Shown here: positions 44,613-53,511 of the stretch, piece by piece
How the letters are laid out: each line of letters begins with the position of its first letter
How positions within the stretch are numbered: the stretch's first letter is position 1
Origin: Streptomyces sp. DI166
Lineage (GTDB): Bacteria; Actinomycetota; Actinomycetes; Streptomycetales; Streptomycetaceae
Reading direction: 5' to 3'
Assembly (NCBI RefSeq): GCF_900091315.1
Contig: NZ_FLSP01000002.1
Span: 160,023-224,022, forward strand
DNA length: 64,000 nt
Notes under the pieces: model-generated
Database searches by the model: none
Told to the model about the DNA's origin: nothing
What the model saw: the letters and a program-made list of their open reading frames with translations, nothing else
Translations under genes and position numbers: made by a program

Positions 44613-45074
44613 ATGGCTCGTTTGTGGTCACCGGGCGCGCGAGCGGTGACGCTGTGCGCGGCGACGGTCCTGGTGGTCGCGTTCGCGACCGGCTGCTCGG
44701 GCGGCGGGGGCCCGGACGCGGAGGCGCCCCGGGAGAGCACCGTCTCCCCGACCGCTTCCTCGTCCAAGGCGACGGCCGAGGTGAGCGAGACGGCCACCGC
44801 CTCTCCCAGTCCGGCCGAGAAGACATCGGCGGCACCGAAGCCGACGGCCAAGCCGACGCCTTCGCGGACGCGGACCGTCCGTCAGGCGACGACAACACCC
44901 CCGCCCGCTGGCGGCGGGACAGGTGGTTCCGGCGGCTCCGGCGGCACCGTCCCGCAGAACCCCAACCGCGGCTCCACGCCACCCCCCGCCCCACCCCGTC
45001 CCAGCCCCACCCCGGAGTGGAGTTCGGGCCAGTGGCAGCCCGGCGACCCGGTGGAGACCGTCCCCTCGACGTAA
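44613..45074 (+). CDS. Putative lipoprotein with Thr/Pro/Ser-rich body
   Basis: The 153-residue protein has a lipoprotein signal with lipobox FATGC (Cys near residue 28) and a low-complexity Ser/Thr/Pro and Gly linker running to a short end EWSSGQWQPGDPVE. No domain is recognised. It would be tethered to the outer face of the membrane. ATG at 44613 overlaps a GTG at 44610; both follow GGGGGA. Confidence 0.7.
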   Translation: MARLWSPGARAVTLCAATVLVVAFATGCSGGGGPDAEAPRESTVSPTASSSKATAEVSETATASPSPAEKTSAAPKPTAKPTPSRTRTVRQATTTPPPAGGGTGGSGGSGGTVPQNPNRGSTPPPAPPRPSPTPEWSSGQWQPGDPVETVPST

Positions 45075-45128
45075 CCCCTACTTCCGGGCCAACTCTCGCC
45101 CATGATGCGGGAGTTGGCGCGCGGGTCA

Positions 45129-45195
45129 TTGACGCGGAAGCGCTTCGATTCTAACTTCCCGTCCGAAGTGACGATCGCCGTTCGATATACAGAAC
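45129..45195 (+). promoter_or_regulatory. Second GH43 gene promoter: LacI palindrome plus paired boxes
   Basis: TTGACG (45129-45134) and TAACTT (45152-45157) have a 17-bp spacer that contains GAAGCGCTTC (45137-45146). Boxes GTCCGAAGTGACGATC (45161-45176) and GTTCGATATACAGAAC (45180-45195) start 19 bp apart, 3 bp after the -10. The arrangement copies the arabinan operon promoter 12 kb away. Confidence 0.7.
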
Positions 45196-45207
45196 AGGAG
45201 CGTTCAC

Positions 45208-46176
45208 ATGAGCCGCATCAGAACCCCCCTTCTCGCCCTGCCCGCAGCCCTCTTGCTGGCGCTCGTGCCGTCCAGCGCGTCGGCCTACCCCAACCCCGGT
45301 ACGGTCACCGGTTCCACGGTCGTGCACGCCCCGACGATGATCCGCATCTCTTCCGGCCAGTACCTGCTCTACGCGACCGGCGGGGGCATCTCCAGCAAGA
45401 GCTCCAACAACCGCATCGCGTTCAGCGCGGGCGCCGACGCCTTCGGCACCCGGCCGGGCTGGTGGTCGTCGTACTCCTCCGTGCCGGAGGCCTGGGCGCC
45501 GGACATCTCTCACCACGGCGGCAAGTACCTGATGTACTACTCCGTTTCCAAGTTCGGCTCCAACACCTCCGCCATCGGCCTCGCCGGCTCCACCACCGGC
45601 CAGCCCGGGAGCTGGACGGACTACGGCATCGTCTACACGTCCAACTCGGCCAGCGACTACAACGCCATCGACCCCAACCTCTTCGTCGACAGCGACGGCA
45701 AGTGGTGGCTGTCCTTCGGCAGTTGGTGGACCGGGATCAAGATGATCCAGATCAACCCGTCGACCGGGAAGCAGCTCTCCTCCAACACCACCCGCTACTC
45801 GCTCGCCTCCCGCCCGACCGGCACCAAGGCGGTGGAGGCGCCGTTCATCGTCAAGCGCAACGGCTACTACTACCTGTTCGCCTCGTACGACACCTGCTGC
45901 GCCGGCACCAGCTCGACGTACAAGGTGAAGGTGGGCCGTGCCACCAGCGTCACCGGGCCGTACTACGACCGGAACGGTGTGTCGATGATGAACAACGGCG
46001 GGACACCGGTCCTCGAATCGCACGGCCGCTACATCGGCCCCGGCGGACAGTCGATCATGAACGACGTCGACGGCGACCTGATCGTCTACCACTACTACGA
46101 CGGCCAGGACAACGGCACCCCCAAGCTCGGCATCAACCTCCTGAACTGGAGCACCGGCTGGCCCGTCGCGTACTGA
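45208..46176 (+). CDS. Secreted GH43 arabinanase-like protein lacking catalytic base
   Basis: The 322-residue protein has a Sec signal (cleavage near SASA, residue 26) and the same GH43 propeller as the operon enzyme. Asp155 (NAIDPNLF) and acid Glu210 (VEAPFIV) are kept, but the base position reads VVHAPTMI: Ala41 replaces Asp. The DNA is clear (CACGCCCCG). It may be inactive on arabinan, bind it, or use another base. It has the twin promoter of the real arabinanase, so it is expressed with it. ATG at 45208 follows AGGAG. Confidence 0.87.
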   Translation: MSRIRTPLLALPAALLLALVPSSASAYPNPGTVTGSTVVHAPTMIRISSGQYLLYATGGGISSKSSNNRIAFSAGADAFGTRPGWWSSYSSVPEAWAPDISHHGGKYLMYYSVSKFGSNTSAIGLAGSTTGQPGSWTDYGIVYTSNSASDYNAIDPNLFVDSDGKWWLSFGSWWTGIKMIQINPSTGKQLSSNTTRYSLASRPTGTKAVEAPFIVKRNGYYYLFASYDTCCAGTSSTYKVKVGRATSVTGPYYDRNGVSMMNNGGTPVLESHGRYIGPGGQSIMNDVDGDLIVYHYYDGQDNGTPKLGINLLNWSTGWPVAY

Positions 46177-46178
46177 CC

Positions 46179-46225
46179 GAGCCTGGCCCAGGACCGCCTG
46201 GTTACCGCTGGGCGCACCCAGGCTC
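46179..46225. terminator. Compound hairpin between convergent genes
   Basis: GAGCCTGG (46179-46186) pairs with CCAGGCTC (46218-46225), and inside it CCAGG (46188-46192) pairs with CCTGG (46197-46201). It covers the whole gap between the GH43-like gene and the SMI1 gene and could end transcription both ways. Confidence 0.5.
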
Positions 46226-46823
46226 AGTCTCCGAACATCCCGGCGAACGGATCGGCCTCCCCGGTCCACGGGTCGATCCCGGAATCCCACAGCCTTCGTT
46301 CCTCGTCATTGTGCAGGAAACGCGGGGCAGCGGCACCCCAAAGTGCCGAGTCACCCAGGGGGCAGCGGTCGAACTCCGCGCGGAAGACACGGCAGAGGAA
46401 CTCGGCCATTCCCCCCGGGTATTCGGCCCAGCGACCACCGCCCCGACTCCACACCACGACAGGCCACCGGTCCGGGTCATCACCATCGGCCCGCCAACAG
46501 AGGATGTCAGCACTGGAGTCCAGCCCCCAGGCAATAAGTCGTGGCTTTCCATATCCAGGCGGCCACAGATCCTCCGCGTTCCGGGACTCGTCTGCCATCC
46601 CCATATACGCGGGACCATCGGCGAAGCCACCCCGAGGTTCGGCGAGCAGCACAGTCAAGTAGTCGTCGATCGCCCCCGCACCGTACTCGGCCATGAACTC
46701 TTTGAAGTCCCTGGGAAACGAAGTCTCCCAGCCAGCCTCCACGGCAGCCCAGTCCACCACGTCACCCGCTCCCGGGTGGGAAGGCATAGCGCGCCTGAGC
46801 TCGTCGAACCAGTTCAAGGTCAC
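46224..46823 (-). CDS. SMI1/KNR4-family protein (immunity type)
   Basis: The 199-residue protein shows the SMI1/KNR4 pattern: VDWAAVEAGWETSFPRDFKE, FMAEYGAGAIDDYLTVL and the late GGMAEFLCRVFRAEF. SMI1 superfamily proteins are the commonest immunity proteins of bacterial polymorphic toxins. No toxin is adjacent, but the toxin cassettes are 4-6 kb away. Start is GTG at 46823 or a TTG 6 bp inside with a better-spaced GAGAGG. Confidence 0.82.
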   Translation of the reverse strand: MTLNWFDELRRAMPSHPGAGDVVDWAAVEAGWETSFPRDFKEFMAEYGAGAIDDYLTVLLAEPRGGFADGPAYMGMADESRNAEDLWPPGYGKPRLIAWGLDSSADILCWRADGDDPDRWPVVVWSRGGGRWAEYPGGMAEFLCRVFRAEFDRCPLGDSALWGAAAPRFLHNDEERRLWDSGIDPWTGEADPFAGMFGD

Positions 46824-46874
46824 CTCTCTCGGACGTTCACCCCATGCGCAGGATGGACATCGAGACAGTCTGGC

Positions 46875-47084
46875 TCAACGAGCTCCCGGCGCCGCCAACT
46901 CGGCCCGCGTCATGGCGGCGGCCTCTGCAACTTCACCGATGGGAGGCTTCTTGTACTCCTCCGGCAGACCCTGCCCCAGCCACTCTTCCACGACCTGCCA
47001 CGACGGCGCCGATGCCGGGCGGTAGCGTGCTTGCTTCCCGAACAAGCTCTCCAAGGAATCAGTCTCTGCTAAAGATCCCGCCAA
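46875..47084 (-). pseudogene. SMI1/KNR4 fragment
   Basis: Sixty-nine residues hold the N-terminal SMI1 motif (SAPSWQVVEEWLGQGLPEEY) and then stop matching; the remaining 30 residues are unrelated. A TTG start overlaps the stop of the next SMI1 gene. It looks like a third copy truncated by deletion. Confidence 0.6.
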
Positions 47085-47605
47085 TTGACGTACTCGTGTT
47101 GCTGCCCCGCGAGGGAGCCGACCGTGAATGGCTCAGCAGTTCCGGTCAGGAAAGCAAGGCAGAAGTCAACCATACCGCCGTCGAACACCGTCCATCGGGC
47201 GGTTCCGGGAGGGGACTGCCGACGAAAGGTAGCTACGCGCCAGTTGTCAGCAGGGCCCTCTCGCAGCCAGAAGGAAACGTCCCCATGCGCCGTCGTGCCA
47301 AAGGGGAGGAGTGGTGGCACTGTGCTGGAGCCCAGCTGCTCAGCCAGTTGGTTCAGGTCTCGCGAGGGTAGCGCCGGGTCCAGTCCATCCAGTAGGTCTC
47401 CATATGCGGACCCAGGGACAGGTGGCGTGCTGATGGAGCAGTACTCATCCATCTCTCCGCCACCATAAACCTCAACGAATTCCCGGTAATCTTCAGGGAG
47501 GTGGAGTGACGTAGCTTGTGCTACCGCATCCCAATTCACTGAGTCCCCGCCTGCGGTGGGGGGCGGCAGCACTTGTTGCAGTCTCGAAATACCACGATGA
47601 GACAT
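47069..47605 (-). CDS. SMI1/KNR4-family protein (immunity type)
   Basis: The 178-residue protein starts at ATG 47605 and contains VNWDAVAQATSLHLPEDYRE, FVEVYGGGEMDEYCSIS and a C-terminal GGMVDFCLAFLTG, the SMI1 core. It is similar in layout to the gene at 46224 but clearly diverged, as in arrays of immunity genes collected against different toxins. It has slightly lower GC than neighbours. Confidence 0.82.
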   Translation of the reverse strand: MSHRGISRLQQVLPPPTAGGDSVNWDAVAQATSLHLPEDYREFVEVYGGGEMDEYCSISTPPVPGSAYGDLLDGLDPALPSRDLNQLAEQLGSSTVPPLLPFGTTAHGDVSFWLREGPADNWRVATFRRQSPPGTARWTVFDGGMVDFCLAFLTGTAEPFTVGSLAGQQHEYVNWRDL

Positions 47606-47704
47606 CTTTTTTCCTGAACTGTGTGCGGGGGCGCAGTCATTGACCCGGGATGGAAACATCATGGTCGGATTCGCTATGAATGGCGACTGTCCCGGTGCGG
47701 CCCC

Positions 47705-49360
47705 CTACCCCATCCCCGCCGCGTTAGGCCAAGCCGTAGCCTGCGGCCACCCCGTCGCCGGGGCGGGTGCGAGCCCAGGCCCCGTCGTCCCCCGGACCTG
47801 CGCCGCCGTGAGCCCCCCTCGGGCCGGTACGCCGGGCGGGGTGGGGCCGTACGAGGCGGCCGCGGGCATGGGTGCGGGCGTCGGAACAGGGGCCGGGGTC
47901 GGGGTGGGCACCGGCGCCGGGGCAGGGACCGGGGCCGGTGCCGGCATGGGTGCCGGGGTGGGCATGGGCGCGGCGGGCATCGGCTCCGGTACCGGTGCGA
48001 CGGGCATCATCGGTTCCGGCGCCGGTGCGACCGGCATCGGCTCCGGTGCCGGTGCAGCGGCTATGGGCGCCGGCGCCGGTGCGGCCGCCGCCGGTATCTG
48101 CGCCGGGATCTGGGCCGGCATGGACATACTGCCCCCGAGAGACATCCCGGCCCCGTTGGTCGAGCTGACGAGCCGGTCCACGGCCGCCGTGCCCGAGCTG
48201 TAGCTGGTCCCAGTAGCCAGCTCGGGCACGGCGGCCGCTCCCCTCCTGGTCCCGTAGAGCACCTGTTCCAGACCGGACACCAGGCGACGCACGTCCGTCT
48301 GGGGGCGCACCACGAGTCTCAGGAAGCGGCTGGACGAACCGATCTTGTTGCCGCATTCACGGACCAGGATCCGGTGCTCGGTGAGGAGCCGGTCGCGGAC
48401 GACCGTGCCCTCGGCGCCCACCGGAAGGCGCACGAACAGGAAGTTGCCCTGGGAGGGGTAGACGGTGAGGCCGGGCAGCGCGGCGAGCTGGCCCGCCATG
48501 TCGAGCCGGTCCCGGCGCACCTGCTGGAGGCTGTCCGCGTACTCCCGGCCGTGGTTCTTCAGCATGAACACCACGTGCTCGGCGAAGGCGTTGAGGTTCC
48601 ACTTGGGGAGCATGGAGCGGACCTTCCCGGCGAGCGCCGGGTTGGCGACCAGGTAGCCGAAGCGGATGCCGTGCAGGCCGAAGTTCTTGCCGAGGCTGCG
48701 CAGCACGATGACGTTGGGGCGGAGCATCGCCTCCTGGACGACCGACGGTTCGGCCTCCGCGTCGGCGAATTCGAGGAAGCTCTCGTCGATGACGACCAGG
48801 TCCAGGTCGGCCATGGCGTCCATGAACTGCACGATGGCGTGCCGGTGCAGAAAGCCGCCGTCGGGGTTGTTGGGGTTGCAGATGACCGCGACGCGGGTGC
48901 CGCGGGCCCGGATGAACTCGGCGTACTGCGCGAGGTCGAGGGCGAAGCCGCTGGACTCCTGGAGCGGGAACATGTCGACCCGCTTGCCGGTCTCCATGGG
49001 CTGGTCGGTCCAGCGGCCGAAGGTGGGGACGGGGACGGCGAGGGACTCGCGGACCAGCAGGTGGTCGATCCAGGTGATCAGCTCGGTGGAGCCGTTGCCC
49101 ATCGCGACGGCCTGCGGGGGGAGTTGCAGGAGGTTGCACAGCTCGGCCGTGATGGTGTCGGCGCTGCTGGGGTAGTACGTGATGATGTCGCGCAACCGGC
49201 TCGCCATGTCGTCGAACATGGCCGGGGTGGGGAAGTAGGGGTTGCACGGAATGCAGAAGTCGATCGGCCCGACTCCGTCACCGCCTTCGCGGGTCAGCGC
49301 GGCCATCGAAGGGCTGTGCGCCGCCGTGCTGCGGAACAGCGAGGTGACGTTCTCAGCCAA
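47705..49360 (-). CDS. Class I/II aminotransferase with long Pro/Ala/Met-rich tail
   Basis: Residues 1-370 form a PLP-dependent fold-type I enzyme related to histidinol-phosphate and threonine-phosphate aminotransferases: NGSTELITWIDHLL, ICNPNNPDGGF, VVIDESFLEF and the PLP lysine in RSLGKNFGLHGIRFGY. Residues about 385-551 are an unusual low-complexity tail of repeated PAPEPMP/PAPAPVP units, likely disordered. TTG at 49360 with GGAGG 5 bp upstream gives the start AENVTSLF; an ATG at 49399 is possible. Substrate unknown. The gene holds a 19-bp perfect inverted repeat at 48181-48237. Confidence 0.85.
   Translation of the reverse strand: MAENVTSLFRSTAAHSPSMAALTREGGDGVGPIDFCIPCNPYFPTPAMFDDMASRLRDIITYYPSSADTITAELCNLLQLPPQAVAMGNGSTELITWIDHLLVRESLAVPVPTFGRWTDQPMETGKRVDMFPLQESSGFALDLAQYAEFIRARGTRVAVICNPNNPDGGFLHRHAIVQFMDAMADLDLVVIDESFLEFADAEAEPSVVQEAMLRPNVIVLRSLGKNFGLHGIRFGYLVANPALAGKVRSMLPKWNLNAFAEHVVFMLKNHGREYADSLQQVRRDRLDMAGQLAALPGLTVYPSQGNFLFVRLPVGAEGTVVRDRLLTEHRILVRECGNKIGSSSRFLRLVVRPQTDVRRLVSGLEQVLYGTRRGAAAVPELATGTSYSSGTAAVDRLVSSTNGAGMSLGGSMSMPAQIPAQIPAAAAPAPAPIAAAPAPEPMPVAPAPEPMMPVAPVPEPMPAAPMPTPAPMPAPAPVPAPAPVPTPTPAPVPTPAPMPAAASYGPTPPGVPARGGLTAAQVRGTTGPGLAPAPATGWPQATAWPNAAGMG
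48181..48237. repeat. Perfect 19-bp inverted repeat inside aminotransferase gene
   Basis: CGGCCGCCGTGCCCGAGCT (48181-48199) and its exact reverse complement (48219-48237) flank a 19-bp centre. On the minus strand they encode GAAAVPEL and SSGTAAVD at the junction between enzyme and tail. Confidence 0.8.
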
Positions 49361-49486
49361 GGCAACCTCCGTCTGTGGGTGGCCCGCGCGGGGGAGCACG
49401 GGCCGCCCTTACGTACGGATGCCTCTGGGGCGCTGTTCAACCCCTGTGAAAATGTTGGGAAGTTGTGAAGGCGCTGTGACCCTCAG

Positions 49487-50632
49487 TCACGCACTGAACG
49501 AGTGCACGGTCGTCGTCCGGTACGTCTGCCCAGGTCGCAGCGTTGTGGACGGGAACGACGGGTGGTTCGGCGAGTCCGGGAAGTGCTGTGTCTCCAGGCA
49601 CAGTCCGTCGCCCTGGCGGTAGACCGAACCGCCGGTGCCGACCAGGGTGCCGTCGAGGAAGTTACCCGAGTAGAACTGGAGCCCGGGCTCGGTCGTGGCG
49701 ATCTTCAGGGTGCGGCCGGAGGAGGGGTCCCGCAGGGTCGCCACCCACTGCGGCCTGTCGGTGCCGCCCTTGTCGAGGACCCAGTTGTGGTCGATGCCCT
49801 TGCCGTAGAGCAGTTGCTGGTGCGGGACGCGGATGTCCTCGCCGACGGCCTTGGTGCGGCGGAAGTCGAAGGGGGTGCCGGCCACCTTCGCCAGTTCGCC
49901 CGTGGGGATCAGTCCCGAGTCGACCGGCGTGTAGCGGGAGCCGGCGATGGACAGCTCGTGGTCGTAGATGGTGCCGCTCGACTCGCCCGCCAGGTTCCAG
50001 TAGACGTGGTTGGTGAGGTTGACGACGGTCGCCTTGTCGGTGGTGGCCTCGTAGTCGATGCGCCAGTCGCCGTGGCGGGTCAGGGTGTACGTGACCTTCG
50101 TGCGCAGCGTGCCGGGGTAGCCCATCTCGCCGTCGACGGAGGTGTAGTGGAGGTGCAGGCCGACGTCGGAGCCCCTGGTGAACGGCTCGACGTCCCAGAC
50201 CACCTTGTCGAAGCCCTTGGCCCCGCCGTGCAGGCTGTTCTCGCCGTCGTTGACGGAGAGCTGGTAGGTCTCGCCGTCGAGGGTGAAGCGGCCCTTGCCG
50301 ATGCGGTTGCCGTAGCGGCCGATGAGGGCGCCGAAGTAGGGGCTGGAGGAGACGTAGTCCTCGATGTTGTCGAAGCCCAGGGAGACGTTGGTGTACCGGC
50401 CGCGCCGGTCGGGGATCTCCAGGGACTGGACGATGCCGCCGTAGGAGAGGACCTTCAGGCGGGTCCCGCCGTTCTCCAGCGACCAGCGGTAGACCTTGGT
50501 CCCGTCCGCGAGCTTGCCGAAGAGCGACTTCACCGGCCTGTTGCCCCCTGTGGCGTGTGCGGTCGAGCTGAGTGCTGCGGTGACACCGGCGGCGGCCGCC
50601 CCGGCGAGGAGGGTGCGTCTGTTCAGTTCCAT
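49487..50632 (-). CDS. Secreted aldose 1-epimerase (mutarotase)
   Basis: The 381-residue protein has a Tat-like signal ([13 protein letters not shown]) and the GalM fold: [12 protein letters not shown], the catalytic His in [12 protein letters not shown] and the catalytic Glu in [14 protein letters not shown]. It interconverts alpha and beta anomers of aldoses outside the cell. It lies 55 bp after the MmsB permease gene and is likely the last gene of that importer operon, delivering the anomer preferred by the binding protein. Confidence 0.92.
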   Translation of the reverse strand: MELNRRTLLAGAAAAGVTAALSSTAHATGGNRPVKSLFGKLADGTKVYRWSLENGGTRLKVLSYGGIVQSLEIPDRRGRYTNVSLGFDNIEDYVSSSPYFGALIGRYGNRIGKGRFTLDGETYQLSVNDGENSLHGGAKGFDKVVWDVEPFTRGSDVGLHLHYTSVDGEMGYPGTLRTKVTYTLTRHGDWRIDYEATTDKATVVNLTNHVYWNLAGESSGTIYDHELSIAGSRYTPVDSGLIPTGELAKVAGTPFDFRRTKAVGEDIRVPHQQLLYGKGIDHNWVLDKGGTDRPQWVATLRDPSSGRTLKIATTEPGLQFYSGNFLDGTLVGTGGSVYRQGDGLCLETQHFPDSPNHPSFPSTTLRPGQTYRTTTVHSFSA

Positions 50633-50687
50633 GCAGCGGCTCCTGTGAAAAGGAGGGGCCCCGCTCGGTGAGCGGGGCCCGGTGACT

Positions 50688-51932
50688 TTACGAACCGACC
50701 TTGCGCTTGTTCCACACGTCGAACCCGACCGCGGCCAGCAGCACCAGTCCCTTGATGACCTGCTGCCAGTCGGTGCCGATGCCGACGAGGTTCATACCGT
50801 TGTTCAGCACGCCCAGGACCAGACCGCCGATGATGGCGCCGAGCACGGTGCCGACGCCGCCGCTCATCGACGCGCCGCCGATGAACGAGGCGGCGATGGC
50901 CTCCAGCTCGAAGTTGAGGCCGGCCTTGGGCGAGGCCGCGTTGAAGCGGGCGGCGAAGACCAGACCCGCCAGGGCCGCGAGCATGCCCATGTTCAGGAAG
51001 ACCAGGAAGGTGACCTTCTTGTCCTTCACACCCGACAGCTTGGCCGCGGGCAGGTTGCCGCCGATGGCGTAGATGTGGCGGCCGATGATCGCGTTGCGCA
51101 TGACGTAGCCGAACCCGACCAGCAGGGCCCCGAGGATCAGCAGGACGTACGGGGCGCCCTTGTAGCTGGCGAGCAGCAGGGTCACCGTGAGGATGGCGGC
51201 GCCGAGCGCGACCAGCTTGAGCAGGAAGAGGTTGCGGGGCAGCACCTCCAGCGCGAACTCCTGCTGGCGGCGCCGGTCGCGGTACTCCTGGAGGACCACG
51301 AACGCGATCAGTGCGAGCCCGAGCAGCAAGGTGAGGTTGTGGTAGTTGGTGTCCGGGCCGACCTCCGGCATGAAGCCGTTGGACACCTTCTGCAGGCCCT
51401 CCGGGAACGGGCCGAGGGTCTGGCCCTCCAGGAAGATCTCCGTCAGACCGCGGAAGATCAGCATGCCCGCCAGGGTGACGATGAACGACGGTATGCCGCC
51501 GTAGGCGATGAAGAACCCCTGCACCGCGCCCGCGAGCGCGCCCATGGCCAGGCACAGCACGACCGCGACCGGCCAGGGCAGATCGTTCTTCACCATGAAC
51601 ACCGCGGCCATCGAGCCGATGAACGCCGTCAGTGATCCCACCGACAGGTCGATATGGCCCGCGATGATGACCAGCATCATGCCGATCGCGAGGATCAGGA
51701 TGTAGCTGTTCTGCAGCACCAGGTTGGAGACATTGCGCGGCAGCAGCAGGTCACCGTCGGTCCACACGGCGAACAGCACCACGATCAGGCCGAGCGCGAA
51801 CAGCATGCCGTACTGCCGCATGTTGCGGCGCATGCCGTCCAGCACCAGCTGGAGCAGTCCGTCGCCCGTGGCCGAACCGCCCTTGCCGGGCGGCGCCGGA
51901 GCCGGCGTCTTGGCGGTCACATCCGTGCTCAT
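50688..51932 (-). CDS. mmsB: Multiple-monosaccharide ABC transporter permease
   Basis: The 414-residue protein has eight or more helices of the BPD_transp_2 (RbsC/XylH) type: [40 protein letters not shown] and [19 protein letters not shown]. It is the channel of the importer formed with the ChvE-type binding protein and MmsA ATPase. ATG at 51932 overlaps the mmsA stop (ATGA). Confidence 0.93.
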   Translation of the reverse strand: MSTDVTAKTPAPAPPGKGGSATGDGLLQLVLDGMRRNMRQYGMLFALGLIVVLFAVWTDGDLLLPRNVSNLVLQNSYILILAIGMMLVIIAGHIDLSVGSLTAFIGSMAAVFMVKNDLPWPVAVVLCLAMGALAGAVQGFFIAYGGIPSFIVTLAGMLIFRGLTEIFLEGQTLGPFPEGLQKVSNGFMPEVGPDTNYHNLTLLLGLALIAFVVLQEYRDRRRQQEFALEVLPRNLFLLKLVALGAAILTVTLLLASYKGAPYVLLILGALLVGFGYVMRNAIIGRHIYAIGGNLPAAKLSGVKDKKVTFLVFLNMGMLAALAGLVFAARFNAASPKAGLNFELEAIAASFIGGASMSGGVGTVLGAIIGGLVLGVLNNGMNLVGIGTDWQQVIKGLVLLAAVGFDVWNKRKVGS

Positions 51933-53479
51933 CGGGTTACCTCTTTGTCCTTGGTCATCTGTCGCATCAGCGATTCCTGCGAGGCCTCAGCCCGCGAGAA
52001 CTCGCCGGTCAGCCGGCCGGCGGCCATCGTGTAGATGCGGTCGCACATGCCGAGCAGCTCGGGCAGTTCGGAGGAGATGAAGACCACCGCCTTGCCCTCG
52101 GCGGCCAACTGGTCGATGACGGTGTAGATCTCGTACTTGGCGCCGACGTCGATACCGCGGGTCGGCTCGTCCAGGATCAGCACATCGGGACCCGCGAAGA
52201 TCCACTTGCTGAGGACGACCTTCTGCTGGTTGCCGCCGGACAGCTTGCCCACCGGTTCGAAGACCGTGGGCGCCTTGATGTTCATGGACTTGCGGAAGCT
52301 CTCGGCGACCTGCCGCTCCTCGTGCTCGTCGACCACACCGCGTTTGGCGACCTTGCCCAGCGCGCTGAGCGAGATATTGCGGTTGATGGTGTCGATGAGG
52401 TTGAGGCCGTAGTGCTTGCGGTCCTCGGTGACGTAGGCGATGCCGTTGCGGACCGCCTCGGGGACCGTCCGGGTGCGGATCTCCTTGCCGTCCTTCAGGA
52501 CCGTGCCGCCCGCGTACCGGCCGTAGGAGCGCCCGAAGACGCTCATCGCCAGTTCGGTGCGGCCCGCCCCCATCAGGCCCGCGATGCCGACGATCTCCCC
52601 GCGCCGCACCTGGAGCGACACCTCGTCGACGACCTTGCGCTGCTGGTCGATCGGGTGGTGCACGGTCCAGTCGCGGATCTCCAGGGCCGGGGCCGCGCCC
52701 TCCTCGGGCTGGTGCGGGGTGCGTTCGGGGAAGCGGTGCTCCAGGTCCCGGCCGACCATCCCGCTGATGATGCGGTCCTCGGTGGTCTCCTCCGCCTTCA
52801 CATCGAGGGTCTCGATGGTCCGGCCGTCGCGCAGGATCGTCACCGAGTCGGCGACCTTGCGGATCTCGTTGAGCTTGTGGCTGATGATGATCGAGGTGAT
52901 GCCCTGCTTCTTCAACTCCAGGATCAGATCCAGGAGTTTGCCGCTGTCCTCGTCGTTGAGGGCGGCGGTCGGCTCATCCAGGATGAGCAGCTTCACCTTC
53001 TTCGACAGCGCCTTGGCGATCTCCACCAGCTGCTGCTTGCCCACGCCGATGTCGGCGACGCGGGTGTCGGGGTGGTCGCTGAGACCGACCCGGCGCAGCA
53101 GTTCGGTGGCGTGCCTGAGGGTCTCGGTCCAGCTGATGATCCCGCGGGTGGCGTGCTCGTTGCCGAGGAAGATGTTCTCGGCGATGGAGAGGTAGGGGAT
53201 CAGCGCCAGTTCCTGGTGGATGATAACGATGCCACGCTGTTCACTGGCCCTGATGTCCTTGAAGGAGCAGACCTCCCCCTCGAAGAGGATCTCGCCCTCG
53301 TAGGTGCCGTGCGGGTGGACGCCGGAGAGGACCTTCATCAGGGTCGACTTGCCGGCGCCGTTCTCCCCGCAGATGGCGTGGACCTCGCCCTGCTGGACGG
53401 TCAGGGTGACGTCCGACAGCGCCTTGACGCCGGGAAAGGTCTTGACGATCGAGCGCATTTCCAGGACGGGTCCCGCCAT
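51929..53479 (-). CDS. mmsA: Multiple-monosaccharide ABC transporter ATPase
   Basis: The 516-residue protein has two ABC domains in one chain. The first has Walker [18 protein letters not shown] and [15 protein letters not shown]; the second has the degenerate [11 protein letters not shown], signature [15 protein letters not shown] and [14 protein letters not shown]. This is the GguA/XylG/AraG layout for pentose and hexose import. ATG at 53479 follows GGAAGG; an in-frame TTG at 53494 is less likely. Confidence 0.94.
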   Translation of the reverse strand: MAGPVLEMRSIVKTFPGVKALSDVTLTVQQGEVHAICGENGAGKSTLMKVLSGVHPHGTYEGEILFEGEVCSFKDIRASEQRGIVIIHQELALIPYLSIAENIFLGNEHATRGIISWTETLRHATELLRRVGLSDHPDTRVADIGVGKQQLVEIAKALSKKVKLLILDEPTAALNDEDSGKLLDLILELKKQGITSIIISHKLNEIRKVADSVTILRDGRTIETLDVKAEETTEDRIISGMVGRDLEHRFPERTPHQPEEGAAPALEIRDWTVHHPIDQQRKVVDEVSLQVRRGEIVGIAGLMGAGRTELAMSVFGRSYGRYAGGTVLKDGKEIRTRTVPEAVRNGIAYVTEDRKHYGLNLIDTINRNISLSALGKVAKRGVVDEHEERQVAESFRKSMNIKAPTVFEPVGKLSGGNQQKVVLSKWIFAGPDVLILDEPTRGIDVGAKYEIYTVIDQLAAEGKAVVFISSELPELLGMCDRIYTMAAGRLTGEFSRAEASQESLMRQMTKDKEVTR

Positions 53480-53511
53480 GGTCGTGCCTTCCAATCCGTA
53501 AGTGCCGGCGC

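Noticed and set aside
47640..48203. Plus-strand Gly/Ala-rich frame resembling a repetitive surface protein
   Set aside because: It is the reverse of the Pro/Ala/Met tail of the aminotransferase; no ribosome site and no signal peptide.
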